Source of the DNA: SCTD01 sp963781675
GTDB taxonomy: Bacteria; Actinomycetota; Actinomycetes; Mycobacteriales; SCTD01
DNA: 64,000 bases
Direction: 5' to 3'
Assembly: GCA_963781675.1 (NCBI GenBank)
Contig: CAWAGF010000001.1
Span: forward strand, 806,001 to 870,000
How positions within the stretch are numbered: the stretch's first letter is position 1; every line of letters begins with the position of its first letter. Shown here one piece after another: positions 30,032-37,591 of this stretch. A program made the translations under genes and the position numbers. Under the pieces are notes generated by a model. It was not told the DNA's origin, did no database searches, and saw nothing but the letters and a program-made list of their open reading frames with translations.

Positions 30032-30178
30032 GTGCACGTACGGCGCGGACTGCGGCAGATCCGGCGGCTGATGCTGCTCAGCGCGCGGCTCGGTGCCGGC
30101 CCGGACCCGGTCGGCGTCCTCCTGTTCGTGTCGGTGCCGCTGCCCGTGGCCGGCTGCCTGCTCGCCGAGCCGACGTGA
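30032..30178 (+). CDS. Hypothetical 48-residue protein, leaderless, coupled to the GNAT gene
   Basis: The frame starts at GTG 30032, exactly 6 nt after TAGCGT (30020-30025), the pattern used by other leaderless genes here. The product is basic at the N-terminus (HVRRGLRQIRR) with one hydrophobic segment (PVGVLLFVSVPLPVAGCLL). Its TGA overlaps the GTG of the GNAT gene (GTGA), indicating coupling. The function is unknown. Support comes from promoter position and overlap rather than homology. Confidence 0.5.
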   Translation: MHVRRGLRQIRRLMLLSARLGAGPDPVGVLLFVSVPLPVAGCLLAEPT

Positions 30179-30780
30179 GGCTCACGGTCGGCACGATCGA
30201 GACGCCGCGCCTGCTGGTCCGGGCGTTCCGCGCCGAGGACCTCGACGACGTGCACGCGCTGCAGAGCGACCCGGAGGTCATCCGCTACCTGCCGTGGCCG
30301 CTGCGGACGCGGGAGGAGTCGCAGGAGTGGCTGGACGCGCGCATCGCGGCCGACACGCTCGCGGCCGACGACGACGCGGTCGCGTACGCCGTGGAGCGCC
30401 GCGAGGACGGCCGGGTCATCGGCTCGATCACCCTGTTCCTGCGCAGCGTCGAGCACCGGCAGGGCGAGATCGGCTTCGTGGTGGAGCGCGCCGCGCAGGG
30501 CCAGGGCTACGCCGCGGAGGCGACCGCGGCCGTCCTCGACCACGCCTTCCCGGCGCTCGACCTGCACCGCGTCGTCGGTCGTGCGGACGCGCGCAACGCC
30601 TCGTCGGCGACCCTCATGACGCGGCTCGGGATGCGCCAGGAGGCGCACTTCCGCGAGTCCGAGTGGTTCAAGGGCGAGTGGGGCGACCTCGTCGTCTACG
30701 CCGTGCTGCGTGCGGAGTGGGAGGCGCGACCGGCCTCCAGCCCGAGCAGCAGCGCCTTGCGCTCCAGCCCTCCCGCGTAG
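30175..30780 (+). CDS. GNAT-family N-acetyltransferase (RimJ/RimL type)
   Basis: This transfers acetyl from acetyl-CoA to an amine, possibly a protein N-terminus or a small amine. The 201-residue product has the RimJ-like pattern: TPRLLVRAFRAEDLDDV at the N-terminus, ALQSDPEVIRYLPWP, the strand GEIGFVVERAAQGQGYAAEA with the Q/R-x-x-G-x-G/A acetyl-CoA loop, ALDLHRVVGRADARNASS and the C-terminal LMTRLGMRQEAHFRE. It starts at GTG overlapping the stop of the 48-residue gene. Its 3' end overlaps the convergent ogt gene by 85 nt. Confidence 0.92.
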   Translation: MRLTVGTIETPRLLVRAFRAEDLDDVHALQSDPEVIRYLPWPLRTREESQEWLDARIAADTLAADDDAVAYAVERREDGRVIGSITLFLRSVEHRQGEIGFVVERAAQGQGYAAEATAAVLDHAFPALDLHRVVGRADARNASSATLMTRLGMRQEAHFRESEWFKGEWGDLVVYAVLRAEWEARPASSPSSSALRSSPPA

Positions 30781-31193
30781 CCGGTCAGCGCCCCGCCGGC
30801 GCCGACCACCCGGTGGCAGGGCACGACGACGCAGACCGGGTTCCGGCCGTTCGCGGCACCCACCGCGCGCACCGCGGACGGCCGCCCCACGGCGGCGGCG
30901 AGCTCGCCGTACGTGCAGGTGCTGCCGTACGGCACGTCGCGCAGCGCGGCCCAGACCTGCTGCTGGAACGGGGTTCCCGCGGTCGCGAGCCGGACGTCGA
31001 AGTCCTGCAGCTCACCGGCGAAGTAGGCGTCGAGCTGCACCCGCACCTCAGGCAGCAGGCCGTCCTGCCGCGGGCCGAACGCCTCCGGCTGCGGCAGGTG
31101 CCGCTGCTCGTGCATGTAGAGGCCGGCCAGCGCGCCGTCCTCGCCGACCAGGGTCAGCGGCCCGACGGGGCTGTCGACGACGGTGTGGTTCAT
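30696..31193 (-). CDS. ogt: Methylated-DNA--protein-cysteine methyltransferase
   Basis: Suicide repair protein that moves O6-alkyl groups from guanine to its own cysteine. The 165-residue product has the N-terminal ribonuclease-like part (SPVGPLTLVGEDGALAGLYM), the FQQQVWAAL and YGSTCTYGELA segments, the Asn hinge in AANGRNP and the active site PCHRVVGAGG (Cys in PCHR). It belongs to a repair unit with the upstream adaA-alkA gene, separated by a 19-codon ORF whose start and stop both overlap the neighbours (ATGA). Confidence 0.97.
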   Translation of the reverse strand: MNHTVVDSPVGPLTLVGEDGALAGLYMHEQRHLPQPEAFGPRQDGLLPEVRVQLDAYFAGELQDFDVRLATAGTPFQQQVWAALRDVPYGSTCTYGELAAAVGRPSAVRAVGAANGRNPVCVVVPCHRVVGAGGALTGYAGGLERKALLLGLEAGRASHSARSTA

Positions 31194-31249
31194 GCGGGGT
31201 CCCCGGCGCGTCGTGAGCGCCAGCGAGCGACGTGCTGGGGTGCGTTCAT
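31190..31249 (-). CDS. 19-codon ORF translationally coupled between adaA-alkA and ogt
   Basis: The ATG at 31249-31247 overlaps the adaA stop (ATGA), and its own TGA overlaps the ogt ATG (ATGA). Nothing is left uncovered between the two genes. The peptide is basic (AR-rich, starting MNAPQHVARW) and unlike a domain. It probably serves to carry ribosomes from adaA to ogt. The evidence is only geometry; it could be accidental. Confidence 0.4.
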   Translation of the reverse strand: MNAPQHVARWRSRRAGDPA

Positions 31250-32709
31250 GGGCTGTCCTCCACGGGCAGGTGGTTCACGGGGTGGTCGCCGACGGCCCAC
31301 AGGTGCTGGACGGCGTAGGCGCGGTAGGGGGCCCACCGCTCGGCGCGGCGGACGAGGTCGCGGCCCTCGCCGAGGCCGAGCGTGCGGGCGGCGAGCACGA
31401 CGCCCAGGTCCGTCGCCAGGAAGGCATCCGGGTCGCCGAGGGCCCGCATGCCCACGACGTCCGCGGTCCACGGGCCGATGCCGGGCAGCGCCAGCAGCTG
31501 CGCCCGGGCGCGCTCCCGGTCGGCGCCGGGGTCGAGGTCGACCTCGCCGTCCGCCAGCGCGCGGGCCAGCCGCAGCACCGTCGCGCGTCGCGTCGTCGGC
31601 AGCCTCAGGACGGCGGGGTCCACGGCCGCGACGGCCTCCGCCGTGGGGAACAGGTGGGTGAGACCGCCCTCTGCGTCGGCGATCTGCTCGCCGGCGGCCA
31701 GGACCAGGCGCGCGGCGTGGGTGCGGGCGGCGCCGGTGCTGACCTGCTGGCCGAGCACGGCGCGCACCGCGAGCTCGTCCGCGTCCACGGTCCCGGGCAC
31801 GCGCCGGCCGGGCGCGCGCGCCACCCACGGCGCCAGCACCTCGTCCTCGGCCAGCGCGGCGTCCACCGCGACCGGGTCGGCGTCCAGGTCCAGCAGCCGG
31901 CGGCAGCGGGCGACGGCCGGGGCGAGGTCGCGCAGGTCGGTGAGCGACAGCCGGCAGGCGACGGAGGTCGGGTGCGGCGTCAGCGCGACGACGCCGCTGC
32001 CGTGCGGCAGGCGCAGGGTCCGGCGGTACGCGCCGCCGCGCCACTCCTCGACGCCCGGGACGGCGGTCGCGGCGAGGTGGCCCAGCAGGCTGTCCGGCCA
32101 CAGCGGCGCGCGGAACGGCAGGCGCAGCGACAGCGACCCGGCCGCGGCCGTCGGCGCGGCCCGCCGGCGCAGGTCGCCCGGGGTCAGCGCGAAGACCTCC
32201 TGCACCGTGTCGTTGAACTGCCGGACGCTGCCGAACCCGGCGGCGAAGGCGACGTCGGCCAGCGGGAGGTCGGTGGTCTCGACGAGGGTGCGCGCCGTCT
32301 GCGCCCGCTGCGCGCGGGCCAGCGCGAGCGGACCGGCGCCGAGCTCGGCCAGCAGCGCGCGCTCGACCTGACGCCGGCTGTAGCCGAGGCGGGTCGCCAG
32401 CCCCGGGACGCCGTCCCGGTCGACGACGCCGTCGGCGATGAGCCGCACCGCGCGGGCGGCCAGGTCGGAGCGGTCGTTCCAGGCGGGCGTGCCGGGGGAG
32501 GCGTCCGGCCGGCAGCGCTTGCACGCCCGCAGCCCCGCGGCCTGCGCGGCGGCGGCGGACGGGTGGAAGCGCACGTTGTTGCGCAGCGGCGTGCGCGCCG
32601 GGCAGCTCGGCCGGCAGTAGATGCCGGTGGTCAGGACGCCGAGGACGAACCAGCCGTCGAAGCGGGGGTCCTGCCCCTGCACCGCGCGCCACCAGCGCTC
32701 CTCGTCCAC
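31246..32709 (-). CDS. AdaA-AlkA fusion: alkyl-DNA sensor/activator plus 3-methyladenine DNA glycosylase
   Basis: This bifunctional adaptive-response protein has an N-terminal Ada zinc domain with the phosphotriester-accepting cysteine (GIYCRPSCPARTP then CKRCRPD, four-Cys site at about residues 30-80), an AraC-type helix-turn-helix (VPGLATRLGYSRRQVERAL, FAAGFGSVRQFNDTVQEVF) and a C-terminal HhH-GPD glycosylase with LLALPGIGPWTADVV and catalytic Asp in FLATDLGV. It is 487 residues, normal for such fusions. It lies upstream of ogt on the same strand, so methylation damage can induce the unit through methyl-Ada. The start is GTG 32709. Confidence 0.95.
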   Translation of the reverse strand: MDEERWWRAVQGQDPRFDGWFVLGVLTTGIYCRPSCPARTPLRNNVRFHPSAAAAQAAGLRACKRCRPDASPGTPAWNDRSDLAARAVRLIADGVVDRDGVPGLATRLGYSRRQVERALLAELGAGPLALARAQRAQTARTLVETTDLPLADVAFAAGFGSVRQFNDTVQEVFALTPGDLRRRAAPTAAAGSLSLRLPFRAPLWPDSLLGHLAATAVPGVEEWRGGAYRRTLRLPHGSGVVALTPHPTSVACRLSLTDLRDLAPAVARCRRLLDLDADPVAVDAALAEDEVLAPWVARAPGRRVPGTVDADELAVRAVLGQQVSTGAARTHAARLVLAAGEQIADAEGGLTHLFPTAEAVAAVDPAVLRLPTTRRATVLRLARALADGEVDLDPGADRERARAQLLALPGIGPWTADVVGMRALGDPDAFLATDLGVVLAARTLGLGEGRDLVRRAERWAPYRAYAVQHLWAVGDHPVNHLPVEDSP

Positions 32710-32793
32710 GCGCTCATCCTGCGGCCTGCGCGGCCGGCTGTCTGGCGGGATCGCGACACGGCAGTCCGTCCTGCTCCCAGCGGAAGTCGGCCG

Positions 32794-33417
32794 TCAGGAG
32801 CGGGATGCGCGCCGTTCGGCCCAGTGGCGGCGGCAGAGCACCTGGTAGTGCACCTCGGGGCCGAAGACGTCCGGGTCGAACGCGGCCGGCCCGAGCGGCG
32901 CGGTGTCGCCGAGCACCACCTGCTCGCCCTCGTGCACGACGACGCCGTCGACGAGCCGGGCGTTCACGCGGGCCGGCCGGCCGCACCAGCAGGTGACCGG
33001 GAGCGGGAGCGGCACGAGCACGTCGGCCAGCTCCACCAGGCGCTGGCTGCCCGGGAAGACGCGCGTGCGGAAGTCGGTCAGCAGCCCGAAGCAGGCCACG
33101 TCGACGTCGCGCACGTCGACGCACCGCGCGAGCGCGTCGACCTGCTCCGGCGCGTAGAACTGCACCTCGTCCGCGACGACGAAGCCGCCGTCCGGCACCG
33201 CCTCGTGCAGCACCTCGTCGAGGTCGGTCGCCGGGCTGACCTCGATGGCCGAGCGGTGCAGCCCGAGCCGGCTCGTCACCCGGCCGGCGCCCCCGCGGTC
33301 GCGGCTGGTCAGCAGCGCCCCGGCCCGGCCGGCGGAGGTCCAGGTGTGCTCGACCTGCAGCGCCAGGGTGCTCTTGCCGGCGCTCATGACGCCGTACGAG
33401 AAGCGCAGCTCGGCCAC
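32794..33417 (-). CDS. tdk: Thymidine kinase (type II)
   Basis: It phosphorylates thymidine to dTMP in the salvage pathway. The 207-residue product shows the P-loop GVMSAGKST (residues 9-17), the Asp-Arg motif TSRDRGG, the Walker B-like FVVADEVQFY, the FGLLTDFRTRVFPGS lasso region, and a Cys4 zinc site from CWCGRPA and LCRRHW. It starts at GTG 33417; TAGCCT (plus-strand 33425-33430) lies 7 nt before it, consistent with a leaderless transcript. Confidence 0.96.
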   Translation of the reverse strand: MAELRFSYGVMSAGKSTLALQVEHTWTSAGRAGALLTSRDRGGAGRVTSRLGLHRSAIEVSPATDLDEVLHEAVPDGGFVVADEVQFYAPEQVDALARCVDVRDVDVACFGLLTDFRTRVFPGSQRLVELADVLVPLPLPVTCWCGRPARVNARLVDGVVVHEGEQVVLGDTAPLGPAAFDPDVFGPEVHYQVLCRRHWAERRASRS

Positions 33418-33454
33418 GCGCGGCAGGCTAGCGGGGGCTGGTCGACGGGCCGGC

Positions 33455-34219
33455 TCAGGCGCCGAGCTGCCCCCGCTGCCTCAGCCGCGGCTGCCCCAGG
33501 TCGGCCCGCGCCCCGTCGGCCCGTCCCCGCGCCACGGCCCGATTGTCGACAGCGGTGCGCCCGGACCGCGGCCCGCGCCAGGACCCCCGTGCCTCGGACG
33601 TCGCGGCGTAGAACTCCTGCACCCGCTCGGCCTTGGCGCGCAGCACCAGCGCGGTGCCGGGCTCGCCCTGCCGCTCGGGCGCCTGCTCCACCACCCGCTG
33701 CCGCGCCGCGGCCAGGCGCTCGCCCACCGCCTCGACCCAGCCGTCGAAGAAGGACAGCCGCCAGGTCTGCGCGGGCACCCCGGCGCTGCGGTGCTCGCCG
33801 GCGTCCAGGCGGCGCTGCGCGGCGGCCGTCATCTGCACCGCGAGCGACGCCCACAGCCGCTCCACGACGTCGAGGTCGGCGCGGTGGCCGAAGCCCAGGA
33901 CGTAGGTGCTGTCGTGGGCGACGTTGACCAGCACGTCGTTCGCGCGGGCGACCTCGCTGTAGAGCAGGACCCGGTGCCGGTTGCCGCGCTTGCCGCGAGC
34001 GCCGACGTCGACGCGCTCCTGCACCAGCGGCTCCGCAGCCCCGCGGCGGGCGGCCTGCCGGGAGCGGGCCAGCTCGAGGTCGACGGCGTGCTCGGTCGCG
34101 AGCTGCTGGGCCCGCTCGACGAAGGCCGCGGCCTCGTGCTCGTTGTCGGTGCCCTCGGCCTGGGCCAGCAGCTTGCCGACCTTGTCGACCAGCCGGTCGC
34201 CGTCGCTCAGAGCGCTCAC
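33455..34219 (-). CDS. DUF2786 domain protein
   Basis: A 254-residue cytoplasmic protein. The N-terminal 40 residues (DKVGKLLAQAEGTDNEHEAAAFVERAQQL) match the DUF2786 pattern, an actinobacterial and phage domain of unknown function. A long middle region follows (LLYSEVARANDVLVN, FGHRADLDVVERLW, SFFDGWVEAVGERL) and the C-terminus is Arg- and Gly-rich. Start GTG 34219 overlaps the stop of the upstream metallohydrolase gene, so the two are coupled. This pairing is common in actinobacteria, which suggests a joint role, but no function is known. Confidence 0.88.
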   Translation of the reverse strand: MSALSDGDRLVDKVGKLLAQAEGTDNEHEAAAFVERAQQLATEHAVDLELARSRQAARRGAAEPLVQERVDVGARGKRGNRHRVLLYSEVARANDVLVNVAHDSTYVLGFGHRADLDVVERLWASLAVQMTAAAQRRLDAGEHRSAGVPAQTWRLSFFDGWVEAVGERLAAARQRVVEQAPERQGEPGTALVLRAKAERVQEFYAATSEARGSWRGPRSGRTAVDNRAVARGRADGARADLGQPRLRQRGQLGA

Positions 34220-34734
34220 AGGCCGCCCACCTCCACGTCGTGCTCGCCGTACTCGATCCGCAGAGCCAGCGCGGCCTCGTCGCCGAGCACCGCGCGGGCC
34301 AGCAGGAGCACCAGCGCGGGGTACGGCGGCCGGTGCCCGCGGCAGCGCCCGGAGGTCTCGCCCAGGTGGTGCGCCAGCTCGTGCAGCAGGACCGTCTCGC
34401 GCAGCGCCCAGGGCTCGCCGTGCTGCGGCACCGGCAGGGCGATGGTGCCCGGCGGCTCCCAGTGGGCGCTCCGTGCCCCGCGACGGGTCCGCAGGGCCGG
34501 CGGCTCGACCGCACCGACGGCAGCCACCACCTCGGGCAGGGCGACGACGCGGGCGGCGTAGTCGCGGGCCGCATCGAGGGAGCCGAGCCGGCGCTCGGCG
34601 GGCAGCAGCACGGCGCTCCCGCCGACGGTGGCCAGCGCGGCGCCTTGCCGAGCGGCGTCCAGCCGGGCCGCCCAGGCGTCCTCCGCGCGGTAGACCCGGG
34701 CGCGCTGGGCGTCGCGGTCGGCGGTCGGACTCAC
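34216..34734 (-). CDS. TIGR04338 family metallohydrolase
   Basis: This 172-residue protein has a zinc-protease-like HELAHHLGE motif (HExxH at about residue 118) followed by GHRPPYPALVLLLA, as in the TIGR04338 family. The substrate is unknown. The start is GTG 34734; TAGCGT (plus-strand 34742-34747) sits 7 nt upstream, fitting a leaderless transcript. Its stop overlaps the DUF2786 gene start, forming a two-gene operon. Activity is inferred only from the motif. Confidence 0.9.
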   Translation of the reverse strand: MSPTADRDAQRARVYRAEDAWAARLDAARQGAALATVGGSAVLLPAERRLGSLDAARDYAARVVALPEVVAAVGAVEPPALRTRRGARSAHWEPPGTIALPVPQHGEPWALRETVLLHELAHHLGETSGRCRGHRPPYPALVLLLARAVLGDEAALALRIEYGEHDVEVGGL

Positions 34735-34879
34735 CCGCCCGACGCTAGGCGGAGGGTCCGACGGGGACGCGCAAGCCCGGCGCGAGTGACGATCCTCACC
34801 GTTCCGACACAGAGGAAACGGCCGTCCGTCATCGAATCGTCATGCAGACTCAAGCAGCACGACCACCCACGTCCGACCG

Positions 34880-35062
34880 GATCGCCGAGTCCCGCCCCCG
34901 GTCACCCAGGACGTCCACCACCCGGGCGGGAGCGGGGGACCCAGGTCTCCACGGTCCGCAGCGATGCGGACCTCGGGGCGAAGCACGGCCTGCCTCACCG
35001 CAGGACGTGCCGGCCACTCTCCGGCCGAGCCCGACAGCTCACCTCGTAGGCGTGCGAGAGGT
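34880..35062 (+). promoter_or_regulatory. ydaO-yuaA (cyclic di-AMP) riboswitch
   Basis: The 340-bp leader of the NlpC/P60 gene carries the conserved parts of the ydaO-yuaA element: ATCGCCGAGTCCCGCC near the 5' end, AGCGGGGGACCCAGGT (34931-34946), CTCGGGGCGAAGC (about 34972-34984) and the diagnostic 3' block GAGCCCGACAGCTCACCTCG then TAGGCGT (about 35027-35052). This aptamer binds c-di-AMP and normally turns off cell-wall hydrolase and resuscitation-factor genes in actinobacteria. Confidence 0.85.
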
Positions 35063-35074
35063 CCATACCCCGTC

Positions 35075-36091
35075 ATGCGCTCCGTCACGTCCGCCCGCTA
35101 CCAGGGCAAGCACGTCAAGCCGGCTCTCCACCCGACCCGCAGCACCATGAGCGCCGGCCTCACCGCCGTCCTGCTCCCGCTGTGCATGGCCTCCCCGGCG
35201 CTCGCCGAGGGCGAGCCCACCCCCACCGCCTCGCCGATCAGCGCCAGCGCGGAGGCGACGCCCTCCGCCGAGGCCACGACCAGCCCGGCGCCGAGCGAGA
35301 GCCCGGCCGCCAGCAGCGAGGCCACCGCCAGCCCGGACAGCACCAGCCAGGCCAGCACCAGCCCGGCCAGCACCGAGGCCAGCCCCGCCGAGTCCAGCCC
35401 CGCTGCCTCGCCGACCGCCAGCGCCGCGCCTGCGGCCGCGCCGGCCAAGGCGACCACCGAGGTCCGCATCAGCGGCCCCCGCAGTGTCGTCGCCCCCGGG
35501 TCGCACACGATCGGCGTCCGGCTGCTCGCCGACGGCCACGCCGTCAAGGACGGCTACGTGCGCCTCGAGCGCAAGGACGCCGACGGCAGCTGGACCTACA
35601 TCGGCCGCCTGCTGACCCGGGCCGACGGCCTGGGCTCCGGCAAGCTCAGCTTCACCAGGAGCACGCGGATCCGCGCCGTCTACCAGGGCTCGTCGAGCCG
35701 CACGGCCGACGTCAGCCCCGAGATCGTCGTGCGCGTCGCCAGCTTCCGCCTGCGCGCCCTGCAGGTGGCCGCCGCGCAGAACGGCGACCCGTACCGCTAC
35801 GGCTCCACCGGCCCGGACAGCTTCGACTGCTCCGGCCTGGTCAAGTACTCCTTCGCCCAGGCCGGCAAGGCGCTGCCGCGCACGAGCGGCGAGATGTACC
35901 GGGCCACGCAGCACATCAGCGCCTCGCAGAAGCAGCCCGGCGACCTCATCTTCATGAGCCACAACGGCCGCATCGGGCACGTCGGGGTCTACGCGGGCAA
36001 CGGCATGATGTGGGACGCCCCGACCGCCGGGCGCACCGTCTCGAAGCGCCGCATCTACAGCGCCTCGTACTACGTCGGCCGCGTGAACTAG
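35075..36091 (+). CDS. Secreted NlpC/P60 peptidoglycan hydrolase, under c-di-AMP riboswitch control
   Basis: Exported cysteine peptidase that cuts peptidoglycan stem peptides. The 338-residue protein has an N-terminal extension, a hydrophobic export segment (STMSAGLTAVLLPLCMASPALA), a long Ser/Pro/Ala/Thr linker (residues 45-130), an Ig-like domain (SGPRSVVAPGSHTIGVRLLA to VYQGSS), and a C-terminal NlpC/P60 domain: DPYRYGSTGPDSFDCSGLVK (catalytic Cys), PGDLIFMSHNGRIGHVGVYA (His) and the distal MWDAP. ATG 35075 is chosen because it follows the riboswitch. The stop shares CTAG with the converging VOC gene. Confidence 0.93.
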   Translation: MRSVTSARYQGKHVKPALHPTRSTMSAGLTAVLLPLCMASPALAEGEPTPTASPISASAEATPSAEATTSPAPSESPAASSEATASPDSTSQASTSPASTEASPAESSPAASPTASAAPAAAPAKATTEVRISGPRSVVAPGSHTIGVRLLADGHAVKDGYVRLERKDADGSWTYIGRLLTRADGLGSGKLSFTRSTRIRAVYQGSSSRTADVSPEIVVRVASFRLRALQVAAAQNGDPYRYGSTGPDSFDCSGLVKYSFAQAGKALPRTSGEMYRATQHISASQKQPGDLIFMSHNGRIGHVGVYAGNGMMWDAPTAGRTVSKRRIYSASYYVGRVN

Positions 36092-36471
36092 AGCGGGTCG
36101 AGCCGCCTGCGCAGCAGGCAGAACTCGTTGCCCTCCGGGTCGGCGAGCACGTACCAGGACACGTCCGGGGCCTGACCGACGTCGGCGTGGACCGCGCCGA
36201 GCCCGAGCAGCCGCTCGAGCTCGGCGTCCTGGTCGCGGTCGGTCGGGTTGACGTCCAGGTGCAGCGGCAGCTTGCCCGGCCGCGGCTCGGCGGTCCGGTT
36301 GAGGATCATCGTCGGCACGGCGCCGCCGAAGCCCTCGCGGGGGCCGATCTCGATGCTGCTGCCGTCCTCCTCGCGCTCCAGCTCCACCCAGTCGAGGACC
36401 GAGCACCACCAGCGCGCCTGGGCGTCGGTGTCGAGGCAGTCGAGGACGAGCTCGGAGATGCGGCAGGCCAT
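36088..36471 (-). CDS. VOC superfamily (glyoxalase-like) protein
   Basis: This 127-residue protein has one vicinal-oxygen-chelate module pair: ISELVLDCLDTDAQARWWCS and GAVHADVGQAPDVSWYVLAD with the terminal DPEGNEFCLLRR typical of the family. It could be a dioxygenase-like, isomerase-like or resistance protein; the substrate cannot be told. The start is ATG 36471, with TACGGT (plus-strand 36478-36483) 6 nt upstream. It converges with the NlpC/P60 gene with a shared CTAG at the two stops. Confidence 0.9.
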   Translation of the reverse strand: MACRISELVLDCLDTDAQARWWCSVLDWVELEREEDGSSIEIGPREGFGGAVPTMILNRTAEPRPGKLPLHLDVNPTDRDQDAELERLLGLGAVHADVGQAPDVSWYVLADPEGNEFCLLRRRLDPL

Positions 36472-36502
36472 GGGCCGACCGTACGGCGCCGGTCGAGCGG
36501 GT

Positions 36503-36649
36503 TCAGTGCCGCGAGGTGCCGCAGTCGTCGCAGCGCCGTCGCCGCCCGGCGTTCGGCCGCGCGCAGTTGTCGCAGGTCCACTGGGGCGGCGGGGGCGGCG
36601 GCACCCGCCGGGCCCGCCGCCGCACCGGTCGTGCGTCCGTCGTCGTCAT
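36503..36649 (-). CDS. 48-residue protein with a RanBP2-type zinc finger
   Basis: The frame (ATG 36649 to TGA 36505-36503) encodes an Arg/Pro-rich N-terminus (MTTTDARPVRRRARR, PPPPPP) followed by WTCDNCARPNAGRRRRCDDC. This fits the RanBP2/NZF finger W-x-C-x2-C-x3-N-x6-C-x2-C exactly. In eukaryotes the fold binds RNA or ubiquitin; here a nucleic-acid or protein contact is plausible because the surroundings of the finger are highly basic. A GAGCCT hexamer 6 nt upstream is a weak promoter candidate. Too short for ordinary ORF finding. Confidence 0.6.
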   Translation of the reverse strand: MTTTDARPVRRRARRVPPPPPPQWTCDNCARPNAGRRRRCDDCGTSRH

Positions 36650-36751
36650 GCGACCAGGCTCAGCGCCCCGTGTTACGCCCGGGGGTCGGCGGCGTCAACG
36701 CCCGGAGACGTCCGCGGGCGGCGTGCCCCGTACGGCCGTAGCCTTCGCCGC

Positions 36752-37363
36752 GTGCCCCGCTCCCGCACGTCCGCGCTGCCCCTGCTGGTCGCCCTGCCCG
36801 CTCTGCTCGTGGCCGGCCTCGGCCTGCTGCACCCGGTCTTCCTGACGCCGGACACCGCCGAGCGCTGGCGCTTCGCGCACCTGCTGCTGCTCCCGGCGTT
36901 CCCGCTGGTCGCCGGCTCGGTCTGGTTCCTGCTGCGCGGCGAGCGCGGGCCGGCGGCGTGGGCGGCGCGCGGGCTGGCCTTCGCCTACTCCGTCCTCTAC
37001 GGCGCGCTGGACTCCATCGCCGGGATCGGCGCCCCGCACCAGGTGCTCCGCGCCGACGAGCGCGGCGAGCCGGGCCCGGCGCTGGGCGACGTGTTCGAGA
37101 TCGGCGACCGGCTCGGGCACGTCGGCGTCTACGCGCTCGCCGCCGCACTGCTGCTGACCGGCGGCGTGCTGTGGCTGCGCGGCCGCAGCCCGTACGCCGT
37201 CGTGGGGGCCGTGGTCGGCGCCGTGAGCTGCTACCCGTTCCTGCGCCACCACGTGTTCCCGCCGCGCGGGGTGCTCGCGCTGGTCGGCATCGCGATCGGG
37301 CTGGGGCTGCTGGAGCTGTCCCGTCAGCGGGTGAGCAGCGCGAGCAGCTCACCCGGCCCGTAG
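36752..37363 (+). CDS. Polytopic membrane protein of unknown function
   Basis: The 203-residue product has about six hydrophobic helices (LPLLVALPALLVAGLGLLHP, HLLLLPAFPLVAGSVWFLL, then LAFAYSVLYGALDSI, VGVYALAAALLLTGGVLWL, YAVVGAVVGAVSCYPFL and GVLALVGIAIGLGLLEL). GTG 36752 is preceded by TAGCCT at 7 nt (36739-36744), which supports a leaderless start. The last 40 nt overlap the convergent gene at 37324-37575. No enzyme motif is visible. Confidence 0.75.
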   Translation: MPRSRTSALPLLVALPALLVAGLGLLHPVFLTPDTAERWRFAHLLLLPAFPLVAGSVWFLLRGERGPAAWAARGLAFAYSVLYGALDSIAGIGAPHQVLRADERGEPGPALGDVFEIGDRLGHVGVYALAAALLLTGGVLWLRGRSPYAVVGAVVGAVSCYPFLRHHVFPPRGVLALVGIAIGLGLLELSRQRVSSASSSPGP

Positions 37364-37575
37364 GTCAGGCAGACGCCGCCGGCCGTCGCGCTGGTGAACA
37401 TCACGATCAGCACGACCGCCGACACCCGTCGCCACCGCGGGTGCTCGCCGGGCATGGCCGCCGGGAGGTACGAGGTCGGCAGCGACGAGGCGCGCCCCGA
37501 CGTCAGCTCGGCGAAGTGCGGGTCGGGCTCGGCGTCGCGCGGGACGAGCGGGACGGCGTCGTACTCGCTGCGCAT
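37324..37575 (-). CDS. Small single-span membrane protein
   Basis: 83 residues: a polar N-terminal half (AVPLVPRDAEPDPHFAELTS) and one hydrophobic segment near the end (VSAVVLIVMFTSATAGGVCL), so probably a small membrane-anchored protein. ATG 37575 has TACCGT (plus-strand 37582-37587) 6 nt upstream. No family is recognised. It overlaps the 3' end of the plus-strand membrane gene by 40 nt. Confidence 0.55.
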   Translation of the reverse strand: MRSEYDAVPLVPRDAEPDPHFAELTSGRASSLPTSYLPAAMPGEHPRWRRVSAVVLIVMFTSATAGGVCLTYGPGELLALLTR

Positions 37576-37591
37576 GCCCCGACGGTAGGCC

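Noticed and set aside
31183..33927. 914-codon plus-strand open frame over adaA-alkA and tdk
   Set aside because: Low-complexity product; the minus-strand genes have full catalytic motifs.
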